From positions 1,160,892-1,224,891 of the forward strand of contig JAESIW010000115.1 of NCBI GenBank assembly GCA_016802295.1: 64,000 nucleotides of DNA, in the 5' to 3' direction. Below, piece by piece: positions 23,130-34,585 of the stretch. The translations under genes and the position numbers were made by a program. This stretch comes from Brachionus rotundiformis (lineage: Eukaryota; Rotifera; Eurotatoria; Ploima; Brachionidae). The notes under the pieces are model-generated. The model did no database searches, was not told where the DNA came from, and was given only the letters and a program-made list of their open reading frames with translations. How positions within the stretch are numbered: position 1 is the stretch's first letter; each line of letters starts with the position of its first letter.

Positions 23130-25136
23130 TCAGTAATTAGATGGCATGACTCTGGTTATAATGTTTGGCGCCGAATAAAAGTGATGCTTGGTCACAGGCG
23201 CTTGTTGGTGTTGATTTATGTACACCGAATCGTAATAAATTGGCAGCACAGGTGGACAGAAAAAATTTTCGAACACTTCTATATAAGGTGTTGTGTTTGA
23301 CGAGGCTGATAATTTACAGCAAAGGGTACGAGATTGCTTACCATTGTTGTTTTTGATGTCTTTTTCGCTCGATTTATCATTTTCATTCTCGTCCAGGAAG
23401 TTGATCAAAGGTGGCGATGGAGAGGGCGAAGGGTCCAGCGAAGAAACTATCGAAGATGATGAAGATGCAGAGCTGAATGAGCAAACCGAGCCAGAGCTGG
23501 TCAAACCTTTGTCCTCTGCGACACCGATGGATATCAGATACGGCTGGTAGGGTGGTGGCGATGGCGACGCCGATGTAGATGTAGATGGAATAGAGGAAGA
23601 AATAGTCGATGATGAACTAGTCATTTTGTTATGTGACTCTTCATCTTCAACCTCTACTCGGACTACATCGGCCATGTAGTTGTATGAAAAGTGTCCCGGG
23701 TAAAAATTGTAAGGATTGTAGAAAATATTTTGGTAATCATTGGCATAAATTCTTCTGTGATCCTGAGATTGGTGAAAATTTCTCCTATTTTGATTAAAAC
23801 TCTTTTTGTTTTGATTGCTTTCATTCGAATTTTTGTTCTTGCCTTTTGGTCGTCTTGTGTTACCATCCACTGAGTCCACTTCGGAACTACTACTGCTAAA
23901 CGCTTTGCTATCATCATCGTCTAGATAAAAATCGGCCCTGTTAAACTTTTTCTCCAATTGTTCAATTAGATTAAGTGTTTGCTTTCTTTCGTGGCCCATT
24001 AGGCAAACTGTGCTTGTGTTTACCACTTGGAAGAGCTTTTTGAGATAGACAATGCACATTTTGGAATCGTTCTGAAAGTGTGAGTCCAAATAGGAGCTCA
24101 ATTTGTACTCTTGTTCCTTTATGTCGCTAAAGTCGATGAAAAATCTGGAACACATGTATCTTTCCAGCGAGTTCATCTTGGTTGTTTCGCACTCTGGCTT
24201 AAAACCACGAACCAGCAGATTGCAGTATTTGAGTAGGCCGCCGCCGACAATTTCTTCAGGTCGCTTGGTGGCTATTAATTTTTGATCTAGATGGCGCTTG
24301 GCTTGGTCAAAATCGCCGTACAACGACTCGGCACGAACACTCGGAAACACGTTTTCTGTCATAGATGCGCCCGAGTGCTCCTTGATGCTGTCCTGGCAAT
24401 CGTAATACTTCAACAACGAGTTCAAATGGATCTGGAAAGCGTCTACGCTAAACTGAAATTGCCGCTTCATCTTATCTACAAATTTAAGCTCTATGTTCTG
24501 GCCTTGGTTGTTGAATAGGGAAATGAGAGACCACCGGGACAGCGATTGGCAAGACTCGGCGGACTCGTCGCCAATTTGACTAGATACACAGCCTGCATTT
24601 GGCTCATACACTTTGACCATTTTTTTCACATATGCCTCTTTTAGGTTCATCCAGGTGAGCTTTTCTTTGTAGGCCGAACAATCTTCGGCCGGTATGTACT
24701 CGTTCAGGCAGTCAAAGACAGTTTCTTTGATAAGATCACATATGTTTGAGAATCTTAATTCGGGACTTAAATGCCTATCGGTGTCGCCTATCAAATTAAG
24801 CAAGTCACAGGTGAATATTATGTCAATGTCCGAGTACTCGAACAGATTGTCTTGAGCAAGAACATGACTGGCAACGCCACCATTTATCCGTATGTCCTTT
24901 AGGTTTACGCTTTTGTCAACTAAACATTTGTTCAATGTGCGTATAAAGTCTTTTAGTTTAACTTGTAGGGTCGGATAGTTTCCTCTACCGTGAATCGGTA
25001 TGGTTCCGCTGAGCAATTTGTCCAATTTGCGCACTTGTTCCCAATTAAGTACACCGTATTGTGGTTCAATTGAACTTTGGTCTAAACATTCGCTCTCGAT
25101 CAGGCTAGACTCTTGATCATTTTGATTTTTGATCAT
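23130..25136 (-). CDS. TENT5: TENT5 (FAM46) non-canonical poly(A) polymerase
   Basis: A 668-residue single-exon frame. Members of this nucleotidyltransferase family add poly(A) tails to mRNAs, often those of secreted proteins. The conserved core spans about residues 27-390. It contains the helical-turn GGVASHVL (86-93), then YSDIDIIF with the catalytic Asp pair D103/D105, and NIELKFVDKMKRQFQFSVDA, followed by AESLYGDFDQAKRHL and EEIVGGGLLKYCNLLVRGFK as in vertebrate FAM46. Residues about 425-668 are a lineage-specific tail of Ser, Asn and Pro runs and are not seen in the vertebrate proteins of about 440 residues. The ATG is preceded by TTTTAGATAAG, so a 5'-UTR intron or trans-splice acceptor is likely. 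Confidence 0.93.
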   Translation of the reverse strand: MIKNQNDQESSLIESECLDQSSIEPQYGVLNWEQVRKLDKLLSGTIPIHGRGNYPTLQVKLKDFIRTLNKCLVDKSVNLKDIRINGGVASHVLAQDNLFEYSDIDIIFTCDLLNLIGDTDRHLSPELRFSNICDLIKETVFDCLNEYIPAEDCSAYKEKLTWMNLKEAYVKKMVKVYEPNAGCVSSQIGDESAESCQSLSRWSLISLFNNQGQNIELKFVDKMKRQFQFSVDAFQIHLNSLLKYYDCQDSIKEHSGASMTENVFPSVRAESLYGDFDQAKRHLDQKLIATKRPEEIVGGGLLKYCNLLVRGFKPECETTKMNSLERYMCSRFFIDFSDIKEQEYKLSSYLDSHFQNDSKMCIVYLKKLFQVVNTSTVCLMGHERKQTLNLIEQLEKKFNRADFYLDDDDSKAFSSSSSEVDSVDGNTRRPKGKNKNSNESNQNKKSFNQNRRNFHQSQDHRRIYANDYQNIFYNPYNFYPGHFSYNYMADVVRVEVEDEESHNKMTSSSSTISSSIPSTSTSASPSPPPYQPYLISIGVAEDKGLTSSGSVCSFSSASSSSSIVSSLDPSPSPSPPLINFLDENENDKSSEKDIKNNNGKQSRTLCCKLSASSNTTPYIEVFENFFCPPVLPIYYDSVYINQHQQAPVTKHHFYSAPNIITRVMPSNY

Positions 25137-26089
25137 CTTATCTAAAATTTTTTAAAGTTTAACAAAGTTAAAAAATAAATAATTATTTTAGTTGTCTAAA
25201 TTTTTATTAGAATTATTTTCTCTCTTTTAAATTGCATATCATTGAGAAATTAAGCTAAATTAACTACTCCATAAGGACTTTGAATGCTATTGAACTAAAG
25301 GTTTGCAGCGAATTCTGAGCCAATTCTTAAAGGATCAATCTAACTCGTTATCTTTCTTTATATTCACGAACCTAGTCTATAAATATTGAATTACTGTTGA
25401 GCAAATATTTGCCATGCATTGCCAAAGTCAGGCCTAAACAGGCTAATTTGTCAAGTTTTCATGTTTCATTATTATATAACACTAATTTCAAAATTAGATA
25501 AATAATAATAAGAATAATAAGAATAATAATTATAAATAATTCATTTGAATGGCGAGCTTCAAATTGAAAGTAATTTTTTTTCACTATTGATCATCTTAAA
25601 TACATAAAATAAACCCATCGAACCCTGAATCGATTGGATCCAAATAACAATTACTTTTATCTAAAATTGGTATCGCATTAAGGTAATGAACACAAAATCT
25701 TAACTTTAATTAAAACAAAAAAAGGAGAAAAAAATTTATTTTTTCAAGCATAAAACATAACAAGCTTTGGAAGCTTTTCAAAATCATACATCAATGGGAT
25801 GATCTTAAATTGGTTTAGCATAAATTTTAGATTTTTTGAAAAATTTTGTTAAATTTTTTCCAATCTAAGAAAATTAATACGCAATAAGTTAAAAGTAAAT
25901 ATAAGAAAAAAAAATTGCATTAAGTTTGGATAAAATAAATAAGGCGTTTTGTTGGTGTTTTTTTCTATTTTATGCTTTAGATAGTCATTTTGAGCCAATA
26001 TAAACCAAACTTAATATGTCCTGGGTATACATGCATATGGGCAAATAAACTAGACTTTTAAGTCTCTTGCATCTTTTACAGGCACACAC

Positions 26090-26138
26090 TTTCTCTTTCT
26101 CTCTTTCTCTCTCTCTCTTTCTCTTTCTCTTTCTCTTT
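26090..26138 (+). repeat. CT/CTTT microsatellite
   Basis: A pure polypyrimidine run of TTCTCTTTCTCTC type, about 49 bp. Confidence 0.95.
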
Positions 26139-26321
26139 GTATCAAGTTTCATATTTTTAAGTTATAAATTTAAACACATGATTACGAGAAAAAATTAATG
26201 TGGCTAAGAATATTGTTTCATAAATAATTTTTTAAAATGTTTAATTAAAATTATGCATAGATAAAATATCTGAACTCCTGGTGTTGATTTTTCAAATAGA
26301 TAAATAAAGTTTTTTTAAGGA

Positions 26322-26435
26322 TTAATTCCTATCGGCACACCTAGCTCGATCCAGGTAACCGTTTTGGCTGTCAAAATTTTCCAATTGTGGAAAATTGACT
26401 TCTAAATTGGTCCTATATAGTCCGTGTTCGTCCCA
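26322..26435 (-). CDS. possible terminal exon of an unresolved minus-strand gene
   Basis: After the acceptor AACATAG the minus strand reads 37 residues (WDEHGLYRTNLEVNFPQLEN, then FDSQNGYLDRARCADRN) to TAA 26324-26322. The composition is coding-like, and a stop lies in frame directly before the acceptor. A phase-compatible upstream exon could be the one ending about 27828 (GACAAG|GTTTAA) or a short MSSNPGISD start at about 27711-27737. Neither join is proven. Confidence 0.35.
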   Translation of the reverse strand, partial: WDEHGLYRTNLEVNFPQLENFDSQNGYLDRARCADRN

Positions 26436-27009
26436 CTATGTTGACTTAAGTGAAACCTGTTTTAAAATTAGTTTTATTCTAAAAATAAATAATGACATGT
26501 GAGAAAAAAAATGTGTTCAAGCTTTTTTAATTTGGAGATAACCAATTTTAATCTTAAGCTCAATGGTTTGCTTGGATCTTAGCATTCATTATTTTCTCTC
26601 TGAACTGACAGAATCTGGATTTTTCTATTTTCTTTTTTTTTATTTTAAACAATATTTGAAATAATCAAAAGTATTCTTTTTCTAATCTTTGAAAAGAAAT
26701 TTTTTTGACATTTCTTTCAATTGCAACCATAATCATAATTTATTTGAATGCATTCGAATTACGAAATATAAAAAATCAATTGATGTTGATTTTTTTCTTT
26801 ATGAAAAATAGAAAAAATAAAAAGAAAGCTTTTTGGAATAAAATTTTAAAAAAAAATTTTTTACCTCGAAAAAAAAAAATTTTTTTTAGTTTATTTAGTT
26901 TAAAATTTTGATATGGAAGAGGAAAAAATGCAAGAATGAATAATGTTGGATGGAATAATCTTTGAAGAATTGCATTCGACAATTAATGATTTAATTATTA
27001 CTTAAAAAA

Positions 27010-27322
27010 ATGTCATTTCTAGAAACAGAATTTTCGAACAATTGCAAATCTGTATAAGAATTATTTCTGCTTCACCTTATCTTTATAATTAAACATTTGC
27101 CTAATCTATTATTAATTTAATTAAAATCTTTGGCACATAGAAAAAATTCGATGATTTTATGAGTAATAGGAATATCTGGTAATAGAGTGTGAGCTTGAGG
27201 CCCAAGAGAAAAGCATGCTTGCTTATATAATTAAAGATGTGCTACATGAAGCGAAAAAAAAACCAACTTTAGGACTTGAATCTTTACCAAATTGGCCAAA
27301 TTTAATTGAATATATTTGCTAA
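27010..27322 (+). CDS. possible two-exon small protein (64 aa)
   Basis: Exon 1 is 27010-27051 (ATG, 14 codons, MSFLETEFSNNCKS), with donor GTATAAG. The acceptor GTAATAG at 27169 starts exon 2, 27170-27322, in phase. It encodes EYLVIECELEAQEKSMLAYI and ends PNWPNLIEYIC before TAA. The Glu/Ala/Leu-rich helical composition differs sharply from chance frames here. A further coding-like segment (ENTLTLKALNATKINEDNLY) follows at about 27420-27504 and may be another exon. The family is not recognised. Confidence 0.4.
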
Positions 27323-27821
27323 TAACTTATCGAATTTGGCACTAATAGCCTTTTTAAAATTCCAAACACCTAGAAAACATAAAATATTCCAAAAGTTAAA
27401 TAAACCAAAAAAATAAAATCGAGAATACATTGACTCTTAAGGCTTTAAATGCGACAAAAATCAATGAAGATAATTTATATGTTCCAATAGGATATTTCTG
27501 ATAAACGCCTTTTTTTTCAGAAAAGAAGAAAAGATTCTTTAAATTTTACTTACGTCATGGCAAAAATTTAATTATAATTTAAGTATATTAAAATTGTGTT
27601 CAACCGAACTTGGCAAGTAAAAATTGGAGGAATAAATCCCCATTTAACTTAAAGCATTTATAATTAGTTCTCTTTTTTTTTATTTTTCATTTCTATTTTA
27701 CCACCTACACATCTGAAATACCAGGATTTGACGACATATAGTTTTAGACAAATTTATTTTTTCATGAGCATATTTTGTTAATGTTGCGTCAATAAATTAT
27801 AATTATTATTGAATTTAAAAT

Positions 27822-27995
27822 TTAAACCTTGTCAAAATTGGTCTCCTCGCTCTCACTTTTTTTCCTTTTCCCGGATTCCTGTTCCAGAAATTTCTCTAGG
27901 AAAATTTATGATTTTAGATAAAAAAAAAACAGTTTTAATTTAAGTTTTTTACTTATTTGTACCTAAAATTATGTCATAACCTTCGGCCTGCTCTG
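27822..27995 (-). CDS. last two exons of an unresolved minus-strand gene
   Basis: Exon 27995-27963 and exon 27895-27822 join in phase through a 67-bp intron with GT..AG borders. They read EQAEGYDIILEKFLEQESGK, RKKSESEETNFDKV and stop TAA 27824-27822. The basic/acidic tail looks nuclear. A candidate first exon lies at 29127-29066 (ATG, reading MIYPGINEQTVLDDGSNRK) with donor CA|GTAATC. At least one exon in between is missing from my model, because the phases do not close. The gene is not recognised. Confidence 0.4.
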
Positions 27996-28722
27996 CTTAA
28001 CTACTAAATTTAGATTTTTTAATATATTTTTACTCTGAATTAATTTAATAAAACTAAAAAATAAAATCCTACGCTATTTGACACAAAAATACAGTGTTTC
28101 AGAAATTACCTTTTTATTTTTTTTTTCAATTAAGACGGTTATTTAGGTAACCAGAATTAAATGAAAACTTGGCTTGTCATCATAAAAAAATTATAAATTT
28201 ATTCCTGCGAAAACATTTTAATTTTTTTTCCAATTGGTACTTAAAACACCAAGAATAAACAACACAATGGGTTTATGCATGTAATTAAATAAAAAAGTAA
28301 TGAAATTATACTCTAATTTCACGTTGATAGACTTTTTAAATATTTAGTTCTAAATAAAAAATTAAATTTAAATTTTTAAAGTATGCTGTTTGTATAATGT
28401 AAAATTATGAAATTTTTGAACATTCATTTTTTATAATATTTTTTATGTTAAAGAGCTAAAATTGATCCAAAACTCCTTGGAATAATTCCCTTAATTAAAA
28501 TGCTATTAGCATATATCTTTATATCTTCTCATAAATGGTGCAGACATTGTATTTACCTTGATTCTCTTAACAGTCAATTGTTTTTGCTTTAATCCATTTT
28601 TTTCATTAATTTGAAAATTTTTCTAATTTAATTTACTCTTTTTTGATTTATATATTTTTTCCTCCCTATCAAAAGCAGTTAATTATTTTGAATATTCTCT
28701 TTTATTTCATTAAATTCTAAAA

Positions 28723-28860
28723 ATGAAAAAAATTATTAAAAAAGACAATTGCGAACTAATTTCATTTAATCTAAAAGGAAGCTGTGTAGGAATGGATAAA
28801 TACGTCATTAAAATATCTAAAAATCCATACATACGTCATTCTTGCGAGACTTATTTTTGA
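28723..28860 (+). CDS. 45-residue small ORF with three cysteines
   Basis: ATG at 28723, TGA at 28858-28860. The middle reads DNCELISFNLKGSCVGMDKY. It could be a small protein, a coding exon or chance. No signal peptide is seen. Confidence 0.2.
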   Translation: MKKIIKKDNCELISFNLKGSCVGMDKYVIKISKNPYIRHSCETYF

Positions 28861-29065
28861 ATATTTATTATGACACCTGAAAGTAATTATCAAAAATTCT
28901 TTATAATTATATCCAACTCGCCTCCAGTTGATTCAATACAAGGGAATTTTTTTTGATAAAATTAATTTCTAAACAAATCTCTTTTTTAATTAATACTTTA
29001 TCTAATTTAATACTATTTAATTCAGAGCCAAGTTTGGCACACAACGAGCACACCAGTCTGATTAC

Positions 29066-29127
29066 TGTTGTTTTCGATTTGAGCCGTCGTCAAGAACTGT
29101 TTGCTCATTTATTCCAGGATATATCAT
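29066..29127 (-). CDS. candidate first exon of the minus-strand gene ending at 27822
   Basis: ATG at 29127-29125 followed by 20 codons (MIYPGINEQTVLDDGSNRKQ) and a donor GTAATC leaving two bases over. The composition is coding-like. The link to 27963-27995 needs another exon that I could not find. Confidence 0.3.
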
Positions 29128-30610
29128 GAAATATAATTTAGATTATAAAAAAAAACACATTTTAATAAAAGCTAATAATTTATAAATAAAAAATTCAATT
29201 AAATTTGGACAAGATTTAGTAGATGCTTTTGCTATGAAAATTAAAATCCAAGTAAGCTTTTTTTTGATGATAAATTATTTGAATAATTTTCATCGAGAAA
29301 ATATTTCAAAAATTTAAGAGCCTATTCACTTAACATTGTGATAAAATTTAAAAAATTGTAAATTTTATCTTAAAAATAAAACTTGAATAAAAAATTGCTT
29401 TAAAATACGAGTTTCCATGGTACGGTAAAAAGTTTGACTTACAAAAAAAAAACAAAAAACAAACTTGAATTATCAGTTACCAAGGAAAGAATAGATACCC
29501 TCGTTTGATAATGTCGAAATTTTTTTTTCATAAGCAAACTAAGAGTCGTGGTAAAATTTGAAAAAAATAGATCTTTCATGATCAAAAATCTCTTAATATT
29601 TTCTTTGAGATTAAATTCACCTTTAGAATTTTTCTAAATAATCTAGTTATTTAAATAATATTATGATAGCTAAACAATTCTTATATTAAACTGTCATTAA
29701 AGCGGCGACAATTTAACCCGGATCCACTTACCGAAACTGAAAACAAGTTTAGCTCGATTTTAAATTACTAATCATTTTGACATTTTTTACCATAAATAAT
29801 TAAAATTAATTCTAGGAACACAAATTTTTTTTGTTTAAAAAAAACAAAATTTAATTTAGAAAAACTGATCAACAATTTCTATAAAGAATGATCTCTTTGT
29901 GTTGATATAAACATAAAAAAATGATCAAAAAACACGATTTATGGATTCACATCAATTGAGCTGAACAAACGATTTTCGATTTAAATAACTAACTCTCAAA
30001 TAATTAGCAAATTATTCATCACTTTTAAAAATTACATTAAATAAAAAAATGTAAATTAACTTTTTTTTAATGATTATTTTTTGTTTTGAAGTTATTTTAA
30101 TCAAATTTCTAGACATAAATCGATAAAATAAATATTTAAGAAGCAATTTAAATTAAACTTGCCTAAGCCATTCCATTCAAAGATTAAAAAACTCTAAAAA
30201 CTCATATTTGATAAAATTAAAAAAAATGTGTTTCCGCTTTGTGGCTTAATCAGAGCGTATCTATAAACCTTTATTTTTTATCTTTTATAAACCTTAAACC
30301 AACTTTTCCTACACATTTAACGAAAAAAATTTTCCGACCAGATAAGCTTTTGCCTAAAATAGAGCATTTTGTAATTCGGTCAAATGAGGATTTTGTGAAA
30401 ACATTAATTTTAATTTATCTAAATTATTTTTGCTTATCAAGAAATTTTTTGAAAAATTTATGTTTACTCTTGCTTGGTCTTCTTCCCATGGTATTTTGTC
30501 CTCTTATCTACAATAATGACTCTACTTTTATTTATATTTTTAAAAGGAAGTGACGGCCAAATAAAATCCCGATAGTACCATCTATCGAAAAACTCTCAAA
30601 AGTCTCAGCA

Positions 30611-30661
30611 CTCAAGAAAGCTTTAATACTACCTTGAGAGGCTTCTCAACCTGATAATAAT
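30611..30661 (+). repeat. hairpin and ATAA tail (retroelement 3'-end-like)
   Basis: CTCAAG (30611-30616) pairs with CTTGAG (30633-30638). GATAATAA follows at the end. A second small palindrome GATAG..CTATC lies just upstream (about 30571-30586). The form is that of a LINE/SINE 3' tail, and the GC content exceeds the flanks. Confidence 0.4.
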
Positions 30662-32291
30662 TTAATTAATTACTAGATTAGTTTTTATTAAATTCTTAAT
30701 AGATTTAGGAATTTTTTCAACATTTTAAAATCATTATTAAGGTGCTTCCAATTCTTGGCATTTGATTTGGTTTTTTTGTAGACCAAGTCAAATTACTTAA
30801 ATAAACAAAAAAAACCTAAAGTGATAAAAACAACGATTTAGCTGGTAAATAAAAATTTGCATTTTTGAATTGAAAAAAATTAAGTTGATTTTTAAGATAA
30901 GATCTCAGACTAAATATCAATAAAACATATGTTGAATAATTATTTTAAAAATTGCGTTTTATACAAAAAAATTCTGTTTTGTTGAGCTTTAATCTCAAGT
31001 CATTTCACGAAAAAAAAATGGCAAAAAATAAAAATTTCTTTTAATTAAAATTTAATTATTTCGAAATTAATCAAACAAGAATAAAAACAACTTTTCTTGA
31101 TTGCGGAAGTCAAGATTCATTCAATTTTGAACAAAAATAGCTAATTTGTTGGCTCATTAGGATACTATATTTTTGGGGATTCTTCTCTTTTTTTTGTTTA
31201 TGGATTATGTTTTCATTTTCATTTCCTTAAGAATCCTTTTTAATAATTATGACGCTTTTTTCTATAAAGACCAGCTTCGACTAATAAAACGAAAAATCAA
31301 TATTTTACCAAATTAATCGTAGCCTAATTGCCAATGAAACAACAAAAAATAATTTTTGAAAAAACTTAATAAAGAAAGCATTTATTTTTTAAAATTAATT
31401 CTACATGAAATTTAATAGATTAATAAAGATTAATCTGATGTCTGTTTTTTAAATCGATTTTTTTGTTATATAAGCAAAAAATTGTTAATCACCAATTATT
31501 AATATACTAAATTTTGAATCCTTTTTATTTAATTTTTTAAATTAGTTCAAAGATTAACGAATATTAATAATAAATATTACATTTTTCTAATTAAAAATTA
31601 CGAATAAATCAATTTCCTTAAAATAAACAGCATTTTGAAGTGAAAAGGGCTTGATCTTTAAATTTTAGGTTAGCCTAGATGTAAATGAAATAATTTTTTT
31701 AATTTTAGGCAGATGTTAAATACATAATAGTTAAAACATAATGATAAATTTTAACAAATTATCGTTTTTGCTTAAAATTCACATGTGATGGAATTTTTAG
31801 ATTTTCTTATCACTTGGGAATGCTTATTTATTTCTTTGGTTAAAAAAGATGAATAAAGAAGGTTTGTTTGGTACGTTTCTCTGGCAAAGAAATACTAAAA
31901 TGCATTTTTAACTAAAACTTTTTTATATGTTTTTTTAAGAGCTATATTAAATTCTGTAGCGAAAATCTACTAAATAAGTATTCTTTATATAATTTATTTT
32001 TATGAACAAGCATCAATTAAAAAAGTAATAAATCAAATAATTTACCACTGTTCCCATTCTCGATATAATAGTTCACAGTTTAACCAATTTTAATCTCAGA
32101 TTCGACTCTGTCATTAAGTTCAAGAACGGATACGATGCCTTCCGGTCTAGTCAACTATCCTGAAGATGAGCATTTATTTAGAAAATTTTACTCTTAAAAG
32201 CTTTTTCTATCAAGAATATTAACTCTTATTTTAACTAAAATTTAAACAGGATTTCTTTTTTTCGGCATTTTACTATGTGTTATGTGCAAGG

Positions 32292-32345
32292 AGCTACCAT
32301 AGCAAGCTCGTCTTGCTGTAGCTTATATACATTATTATTATTATT
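32292..32345 (+). repeat. hairpin and (ATT)n tail, LINE/SINE 3'-end-like
   Basis: AGCTAC..AGCAAG-CTCGT-CTTGCT-GTAGCT at 32292-32323 is a near-perfect stem-loop with a 3-nt bulge. It is followed by ATTATTATTATT at about 32331-32345. Upstream sequence from about 32040 is GC-richer than the background and is probably the element body, but no protein motif was found. Confidence 0.5.
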
Positions 32346-32701
32346 TAAATAAAATCAAAATATTAACTTAAGACGACTAAATTTAAAAATTTCAACTTTA
32401 TTGTTTGCCAATTTAAAAAGTAAATTTATGTTTTTTTAAAAAAAAATATTTTATCATATCAAACATTTTAAAACTTCTTTTGTACTTTTGTTTAAATTTT
32501 AAAAATAAATTTAATCATTTATAATAAACCCATTCGCATAACATAAACCATTTTGAGTCTAGAATTTTTTGTTTTTTTATTAAAATATAAATTAAAAAAA
32601 GGTAAACAACTGCACACTTTTCCAAGATTTTCAAAAAGCAGTTCTTCATTTTTTATTTAAAAGCAGATCTTATTTTACAACAGCGTACTGATAAGACCTT
32701 A

Positions 32702-33694
32702 TCAAAATCCTGTCGGATTTCCACCATGAACAATGAACGTTTGAGGATACTTTTTGCGCACCTCTGTCACACTATAATTCAAAAACCATAAATTTTGAAT
32801 AGTTTCCGTAAATCCAAATTTATGAATAATCATTCGGACATATTCATAGTTTTTGGTATCCAACAGAAACTCTGAGAAGTCGGTATCATATGCTGTGATG
32901 CTGTCCTTATGTCTTTGAACATAAGGTCTTAAAATTTTGAAATAAAAATAAGCAAATTTTCTATCACCAATATTATAAATTGCGTTTCCATTTATGTGAT
33001 ATTTATTTGGCAAATATTTGTTGATCTTATTCTCGAATTTTCCGCGAAACATAGCTCCTCTCATCCAAAAACTGTTCCATCCAATCTCTCTTTGCAATGC
33101 ATCGATCCATCCGGATCGTATCGGCCTACAATCTGGTTCCATATAAAATATATAAGAACAATTTTTGAATAACCTGTTCTTTTTGCTGAGCATAAATTCG
33201 AACATAAGTCTGGCACCAAGCACATGCTTGTCATCTTTTTTGTTAAATTTAAATTTAACTATGTCCACAGTGTATCTGTTGCCAAAGCAGCGAAAGTATG
33301 GAATCAAGTCACTTAAGTTGTAATGAAGATGTTTAACGCTTGATTTATCTGTGTAGCCTACAAAAAAAATCAGTTTTGGATTTTTTTTATTGAAAAAGTC
33401 TCTCGGCGAGCATGGAATGTATTTGGACCATTTTTTGATATTTTTTACCAACAAATTGTATTGTTTTATATGAAAAGGTATGACTATGTGAGATAAATTG
33501 TAAAAACGATTGGTGTCTGTTTCAAATGGTTGCATTTTTAGTTGTTTGTATAGGTGCCTGTCCATGTTTAAGTGACCATTTTTATTTTCGATTTCCTTTT
33601 GGTAACTAACTATCAAAAAATATTGATAAATACTTATTATCAAAAAGAGAAAAAGAGAAAATTTGTACAAATTGTACTTTGGTCGAATAGGCAT
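32702..33694 (-). CDS. type II membrane, glycosyltransferase-like protein
   Basis: A 330-residue single-exon frame with a short basic N-terminus, one signal-anchor helix at about residues 11-30 and a luminal domain. The luminal part has VIPFHIKQYNLLVKNIKKW (an opening beta strand like nucleotide-sugar folds), CSYIFYMEPDCRPIRSGWID (an acidic motif where DxD-type enzymes bind the metal), HINGNAIYNIGD and AYDTDFSEFLL. It ends IVHGGNPTGF. This looks like a Golgi/ER glycosyltransferase of GT-A type. The exact family is not recognised and the activity is inferred only from layout. Confidence 0.6.
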   Translation of the reverse strand: MPIRPKYNLYKFSLFLFLIISIYQYFLIVSYQKEIENKNGHLNMDRHLYKQLKMQPFETDTNRFYNLSHIVIPFHIKQYNLLVKNIKKWSKYIPCSPRDFFNKKNPKLIFFVGYTDKSSVKHLHYNLSDLIPYFRCFGNRYTVDIVKFKFNKKDDKHVLGARLMFEFMLSKKNRLFKNCSYIFYMEPDCRPIRSGWIDALQREIGWNSFWMRGAMFRGKFENKINKYLPNKYHINGNAIYNIGDRKFAYFYFKILRPYVQRHKDSITAYDTDFSEFLLDTKNYEYVRMIIHKFGFTETIQNLWFLNYSVTEVRKKYPQTFIVHGGNPTGF

Positions 33695-34268
33695 TTTCAG
33701 ATTTAGCTTTATTATTTTTTTTATGAATGTGTGAACTGCGATTCCATGACAACTTTTTCAAATTTTTTCTCTCAAAATTTAAGTTTTATTTTTAAGAAAT
33801 TAAAAAAATAAAGTTTTGTTTATTTAAGACCAGAATGAATTTTAAATGTTAAGAACAATTGTTAAATTATTAAAAATTATATACTAAGCCTTTGGTAAAA
33901 AATAAATGATTGTGTAATAAATTCTTATCATAAATGGATTAAATAGAACAATTAAGGCAAAGGGTCGATTATATGAAATTTTTAATTTAAAAAATTTTAT
34001 TTAAATTTATAAAAATTAGTGTTAAAATTCGAAATTAAAAGTATACAAAAATAAATCTACATATACATAAAAATTCTTAAAATTCAATTTAATTTTTTAA
34101 TCAGCATTATATTAATAATTCTTTTTCTTTTTTACTATATGTTCTTTATATGAAAAATTATTATAATTTGACTTTTAATAACTTTACATAACTATACTTT
34201 ATTTATCTTGCTTAAAATAAATTTTGAAAAAAATTCAAATTCAAATTAAACTATAATTAATAGCCTTA

Positions 34269-34290
34269 CCGTAAACTCTTGTTTACTACC
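34269..34290 (+). repeat. left terminal inverted repeat of the pogo-like element
   Basis: 22 bp, an exact reverse complement of 36533-36554, preceded by TA. Confidence 0.97.
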
Positions 34291-34378
34291 TCATGGGGTT
34301 CAAATAAAAAAGTGGGGGGGTTGTAATTTAAAAAGTACATTTCTAGTATAGGTATTTTAAGATTAAAAAAATTAGTAA

Positions 34379-34460
34379 CCCGGGGTAATAAAAAAATTAT
34401 TTAATAATTTAAATGGGCTTATAATATACAATGCTTATTTATTAAATGGGCTTATAATGA
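34379..34460 (+). repeat. left subterminal motif array of the pogo-like element
   Basis: Three copies of a GGG(C/G)T(T)ATAAT-type motif at 34382-34390 (CCCGGGGTAATA), 34415-34425 (GGGCTTATAAT) and 34448-34460 (GGGCTTATAATGA). They are related to copies near the right end. These are candidate transposase-binding sites. Confidence 0.6.
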
Positions 34461-34585
34461 AAAATTCAAATTTTTTGAAAAATAATTCGATTCTTCACAG
34501 AAAAAAAAGAAAAAAGTACTAAAATAATTGATTAATTTTTGATGAGCTTACAAATTGAAAAATTAAACGAAAAAAATGTTTAATT

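Larger units (their letters stand above)
25137..27009. other. TENT5 5' flank and AT-rich spacer
   Basis: It holds AAT/AATAAG microsatellite around 25497-25545, a CTTT/CT tract (26090-26138) and one exon-like minus-strand segment (26322-26435). Confidence 0.5.
29128..32701. other. AT-rich stretch with retroelement-tail-like repeats only
   Basis: No gene was recognised. Two hairpin-plus-microsatellite tails lie at 30611-30661 and 32292-32345. The frame at 30239-30553 is Phe/Leu/Ile-rich with no ATG at its start, and is taken as chance. Confidence 0.55.

Noticed and set aside
26705..26982. Overlapping 68-codon frames on both strands
   Set aside because: Produced by a poly-A/poly-T palindrome; pure Lys/Phe composition.
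30239..30553. 104-codon open frame on the plus strand
   Set aside because: No ATG at its start, Phe/Leu/Ile-rich AT-driven composition, no motif or splice context.
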